The notes under the pieces: generated by a model
Seen by the model: only the letters and a program-made list of their open reading frames with translations
What the model was told of the DNA's origin: nothing
Databases searched by the model: none
Program-made: the position numbers and the translations under genes
In this document: positions 6,270 through 8,333 of the stretch, piece after piece
Position numbering within the stretch: position 1 is the stretch's first letter
Layout of the letters: each line of letters opens with the position of its first letter
NCBI GenBank assembly: GCA_910584035.1
Contig: CAJTZR010000087.1
Span: 1 to 8,333, forward strand
Length of the DNA stretch: 8,333 bases
Reading direction: 5' to 3'
Origin: an uncultured Christensenella sp.
GTDB lineage: Bacteria; Bacillota; Clostridia; Christensenellales; UBA3700

Positions 6270-7064
6270 ATGATAGAATTTTATCAAGGTACACAAGATT
6301 CAGTTATTAAACGTTTATGCAAAACGATATCTAGTTTTGATAAGTCTTGGCTACAAAAATGTACACCAGCACCAGAAAATAAAATCAATCAACTAAATGA
6401 AATTGTAGCTAATCACGGCTACTTTTTACCAAAGGTATATATTGATTATCTAAAAGTGTTAGGCGAAAATGATGGTGGTTTACTAGAAAATGAATACGAT
6501 GGCTTTATGGAGCCTAACATTGACACCATTATTGATTTGTTTTTAGATACAGATTTTGATGCAATAGATTATTTAAATCAAGGACTTTTTTTATTTTCTT
6601 ATCATTGGACGGAATCGCATTGTTTCTTTAGATTAAAAATGGGAGATGATAATCCACTTGTTACAGATTATAATAATCATTATTTTGCCGAAAATTTTGA
6701 AAAATACTTATTTCAAAAGGCATTTATATTGTTTAAGGAAAAATTTGAGCATAAATCGTCAGTAGGAACTTCTATCATCACTTGTGATAAACTATTAAAA
6801 CAATATTCATTCCCTTGTTCTATTTGTGGTGGCACAAGTGAGGAACAAATGGCTTTTGTATTATGGTTAGTAAAGTCACTGGGGCTAGACGAAAAGCCAA
6901 CTTGGTTTAGTGATAACCTTAACTATTGTTGCTATAATGAACATTATGCTCTGCATATAAATTTATATAATAGTATACTAATAGTTTTTACTTGCGATAG
7001 TATAGCACTAAAAAACAAGGTCGATAGTATTTTAAAAAGCATATTTGACAAAGTAGCATCTTAA
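6270..7064 (+). CDS. SUKH (SMI1/KNR4)-like protein
   Basis: This 264-residue cytoplasmic protein looks like the SUKH superfamily, in which many bacterial members are immunity proteins against contact-dependent or polymorphic toxins. The best evidence is HGYFLPKVYIDYLKVLGENDGG (49-70), which matches the family pattern of a proline before a helix followed by a Gly-Gly turn. It is followed by a beta-rich part with LFLFSYHWTESHCFFRL (106-122). Residues about 168-264 appear to be an extra C-terminal domain containing one CxxC (C183, C186) and several other Cys. I do not recognise that domain. AAGGAG sits 7 bases before the ATG. It follows tag on the same strand with a 170-base gap of repeats, and ends at a strong terminator. 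No toxin gene is adjacent, so an immunity function is a family-based guess. Confidence 0.68.
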   Translation: MIEFYQGTQDSVIKRLCKTISSFDKSWLQKCTPAPENKINQLNEIVANHGYFLPKVYIDYLKVLGENDGGLLENEYDGFMEPNIDTIIDLFLDTDFDAIDYLNQGLFLFSYHWTESHCFFRLKMGDDNPLVTDYNNHYFAENFEKYLFQKAFILFKEKFEHKSSVGTSIITCDKLLKQYSFPCSICGGTSEEQMAFVLWLVKSLGLDEKPTWFSDNLNYCCYNEHYALHINLYNSILIVFTCDSIALKNKVDSILKSIFDKVAS

Positions 7065-7083
7065 TATAAACAATAAAAAAGTT

Positions 7084-7114
7084 AAAAATACTAACGAAAA
7101 TCGTTAGTATTTTT
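7084..7114 (+). terminator. Rho-independent terminator of the tag/SUKH-like unit
   Basis: AAAAATACTAACGA (7084-7097) pairs perfectly with TCGTTAGTATTTTT (7101-7114) around an AAA loop. A T-rich tail, CTTTTTTATAT, follows. It starts 20 bases after the stop of the SUKH-like gene. The A run upstream would also supply a U tract for a minus-strand transcript arriving from the right, so the hairpin could work in both directions. Confidence 0.85.
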
Positions 7115-7426
7115 CTTTTTTATATAATTTAATGTTTAAACAAAAATACAAATTAAAAATTTTAACGCAATCAATTTTAATTATCTTATAACAAATTTTC
7201 AAATCCCCACAAAAAATTATTTTGTTAAGTCCCCCATTTTGTGACACCTAGTAGAATTTGACATTAGCTAATTTAATTCAAAAGTAATGACTTTTATTTA
7301 TTAAAAAGCGTTAGTCTTTTTAATTTTAACCTACTCAAATTTAACTAGATATATTTTTATTTTTAAAAGTTGAAAGCAATCACCACAAAAGAATGCTTGC
7401 TTGATACTATATTAATTCAAATAAAG
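7115..7426. other. intergenic region with weak structures only
   Basis: No credible coding region is visible. The stretch holds a 10-bp palindrome ATTAGCTAAT (7263-7272) and two weak AT-rich hairpins (7280-7295 and 7300-7324). It also holds a local C-rich patch at 7205-7208 and 7231-7235 that stands out from the surrounding A/T sequence. The hairpins may end the minus-strand gene that stops at 7427. Confidence 0.55.
7300..7324 (-). terminator. weak hairpin downstream of the small membrane protein gene
   Basis: ATTAAAAAG (7300-7308) pairs perfectly with CTTTTTAAT (7316-7324) around a seven-base loop. A second hairpin of 6 bp lies next to it (7280-7285 with 7290-7295). Only one G-C pair is in each stem, so stability is low. 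The position about 100 bases past the stop at 7427 allows a role in ending that transcript. Confidence 0.3.
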
Positions 7427-7879
7427 TTATTCTTTTTCTATATCGGTATCTTCTGTTGGTTGCTCTTGTTTTGCTTGATTATTTTTTTCAATCAAACTTT
7501 CCAAATACAACTGCCACTTTTTACTATCAGAGATTTCTTCCCTTGCTTGTCTAAATTTTTTATTATTCCTAAGTATTAATTCGCCAACACCCCAAGTAAT
7601 AAAGATAAATGGGAATATAACTATACCAGCTATCCATTGGTGAAAGCATATGCATAGACAACCTGCGTGCATTATTAAAACAATCACAAGATTTAAAATT
7701 GTATACGCACGACCTACAAGCCTTTGTTCCGCTTTATTATCCTCTGTAAAATTTGAGCATTGATAATATATTTGCCTTAAAAGCAAAGTACCTTTACCAA
7801 ACCAACAAAAAATTAGAAATATGTAAATACCACCAAATAAAATACTAGATACAATTAGTAAAACTGTTTCCCACGCCAT
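7427..7879 (-). CDS. small membrane protein of unknown function
   Basis: I do not recognise this 150-residue protein. It has three likely membrane helices at about 4-27, 58-77 and 81-101. A cytoplasmic-type linker (29-56) lies between the first two, with Cys and several charged residues. The hydrophilic tail (104-150) is rich in Lys, Glu and Gln, is probably helical at first and ends in an acidic DTDIEKE. The ATG at 7879 is chosen over an in-frame codon at 7930. GAGGGGGTGAG lies just upstream of it, and the upstream codon would fall before the start site of the promoter at 7902-7930. The gene stands alone: it converges on the terminator of the plus-strand pair, and the next minus-strand gene upstream ends with its own terminator. 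Confidence 0.75.
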   Translation of the reverse strand: MAWETVLLIVSSILFGGIYIFLIFCWFGKGTLLLRQIYYQCSNFTEDNKAEQRLVGRAYTILNLVIVLIMHAGCLCICFHQWIAGIVIFPFIFITWGVGELILRNNKKFRQAREEISDSKKWQLYLESLIEKNNQAKQEQPTEDTDIEKE

Positions 7880-7882
7880 ATA

Positions 7883-7893
7883 CTCACCCCCTC
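7883..7893 (-). promoter_or_regulatory. Shine-Dalgarno site deciding the start at 7879
   Basis: On the minus strand GAGGGGGTGAG ends 3 bases before the ATG at 7879. In the longer frame these bases would be read as Arg-Gly-Gly-Glu, which is typical of a ribosome binding site mistaken for coding sequence. Confidence 0.75.
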
Positions 7894-7901
7894 TTATATA
7901 T

Positions 7902-7930
7902 ATTATAACACACATTGTGCAATTTTGCAA
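7902..7930 (-). promoter_or_regulatory. promoter of the small membrane protein gene, with a CACA-TGTG dyad in the spacer
   Basis: On the minus strand TTGCAA (7925-7930) lies 17 bases before TATAAT (7902-7907). The predicted start near 7895 gives a very short leader of about 16 bases. The spacer holds CACATTGTG (plus strand 7911-7919), a near-perfect dyad placed where a repressor would block polymerase. The -35 box is identical to that of the phosphoesterase promoter at 5381-5409. Confidence 0.72.
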
Positions 7931-8030
7931 TAAATTTTGAAAATTTACAGCTTAATAATGTATGTAAATAATTATAAAAATTAATAAGAATAAATAATTT
8001 AAAATTGTAATTTTATTTAGGCATAAAAAC

Positions 8031-8057
8031 ACAAAAGGCAGTTGTACCGCCTTTTGT
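8031..8057 (-). terminator. Rho-independent terminator of the right-edge gene
   Basis: ACAAAAGGC (8031-8039) pairs perfectly with GCCTTTTGT (8049-8057) around a nine-base loop. On the minus strand the hairpin is followed by GTTTTTATG. It lies 60 bases after the stop codon at 8118-8120. The plus strand also has a T-rich tail, but no plus-strand gene precedes it closely. Confidence 0.72.
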
Positions 8058-8117
8058 TGTTTTATTACAATATTATAAAGTATTTTATTTATTCTTTTGT
8101 ATATTAAAATTATTCAA

Positions 8118-8333
8118 TTAAGCTTGTTTAACGCCTCTATTTACAGCTTCCTTAACAGCATTATTTAAACAATTCTTCCAGTATGCAGATACATCGTATG
8201 CCATTCTGAAAACTGATGCTCCACCCAAACCACTTGCGATTGCATAAGTTACTTTATCACGAATCATTGCATAACCATTAAAGAATACATCACTATAAAT
8301 ATCTGAGCCATTTTCGTTTTTGTATGAATAGTT
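8118..8333 (-). CDS. C-terminal fragment of a protein, possibly a GH18-like hydrolase
   Basis: The reading frame is open from the right edge to a TAA at 8118-8120 and gives the last 71 residues; the start is outside the window. The fragment contains DKVTYAIASGLGGASVFRMAYDVSA (26-50) followed by a helix, NCLNNAVKEAVNRGV. A glycine-rich GLGG entering a strand, then a short loop and a terminal Leu-x-x-Ala helix, recalls the end of GH18 chitinase-type barrels (GLGGVMIWE-like). Here the aromatic Trp of that strand is Phe (VFRM). The family call is tentative. Codons are clean with no internal stop, and a terminator follows at 8031-8057, so this is a real gene end. Confidence 0.62.
   Translation of the reverse strand, partial: NYSYKNENGSDIYSDVFFNGYAMIRDKVTYAIASGLGGASVFRMAYDVSAYWKNCLNNAVKEAVNRGVKQA

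Noticed and set aside
7115..7426. Insertion-sequence remnant
   Set aside because: No terminal inverted repeat pair, target duplication or transposase fragment could be identified around the C-rich patch.
7370..7579. Plus-strand open frame of 69 codons, hydrophobic
   Set aside because: It overlaps the minus-strand membrane protein gene, begins at a non-ATG codon without a ribosome binding site, and its hydrophobicity follows from the A/T-rich antisense reading.
7427..7930. Longer version of the small membrane protein starting at 7930
   Set aside because: The extra residues translate the ribosome binding site and the promoter; the start would lie upstream of the predicted transcription start.

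Overview
The window is a very AT-rich stretch of a bacterial chromosome. Strong Shine-Dalgarno sites, vegetative TTGNNN-17-TATAAT promoters, U-tailed hairpin terminators and a lipobox-type signal peptide all point to a low-GC Gram-positive bacterium (Bacillota). A gut-dwelling Clostridia-like lineage is my best guess from the fucosidase and the base composition. Trp is written TGG throughout, and nothing requires a UGA-as-Trp code.

Left edge (1-953): no protein gene. Three well-spaced sigma-A-type promoters all read leftwards (328-356, 247-275, 82-110). The last is followed by a leader with a boxA-like stretch (42-57). This looks like the promoter region of an rRNA operon whose 16S gene would lie just outside the window. 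Between it and the next genes are two weak minus-strand terminator candidates (641-662, 725-739), a palindrome and a diverged direct repeat.

Minus-strand cluster (5332 down to 954): four genes with gaps of 42, 19 and 40 bases, probably one transcript from a promoter at 5381-5409. In transcription order they are a lipoprotein calcineurin-like phosphoesterase, a RimJ/RimL-type GNAT acetyltransferase, a cytoplasmic GH29 alpha-L-fucosidase with unusual active-site neighbours, and an unrecognised two-helix membrane protein with a lysine-rich heptad repeat at its N-terminus. The shared transcript is inferred, and no single pathway obviously links the four.

Plus-strand pair (5524-7064): a divergent promoter drives tag (3-methyladenine DNA glycosylase I). 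After three imperfect 47-49-bp tandem repeats comes a SUKH (SMI1/KNR4)-like protein that ends at a strong hairpin terminator (7084-7114).

Right part: an intergenic stretch with only weak structures (7115-7426), then a minus-strand small membrane protein of unknown function with its own promoter. At the right edge is the 3' end of another minus-strand gene with its terminator; its C-terminus is reminiscent of the last strand and helix of a GH18-type barrel. I found no complete mobile element, CRISPR array, tRNA or integrase. I see no convincing new multi-gene system; the most unusual items are the variant fucosidase, the repeat leader before the SUKH-like gene, and the two orphan membrane proteins.
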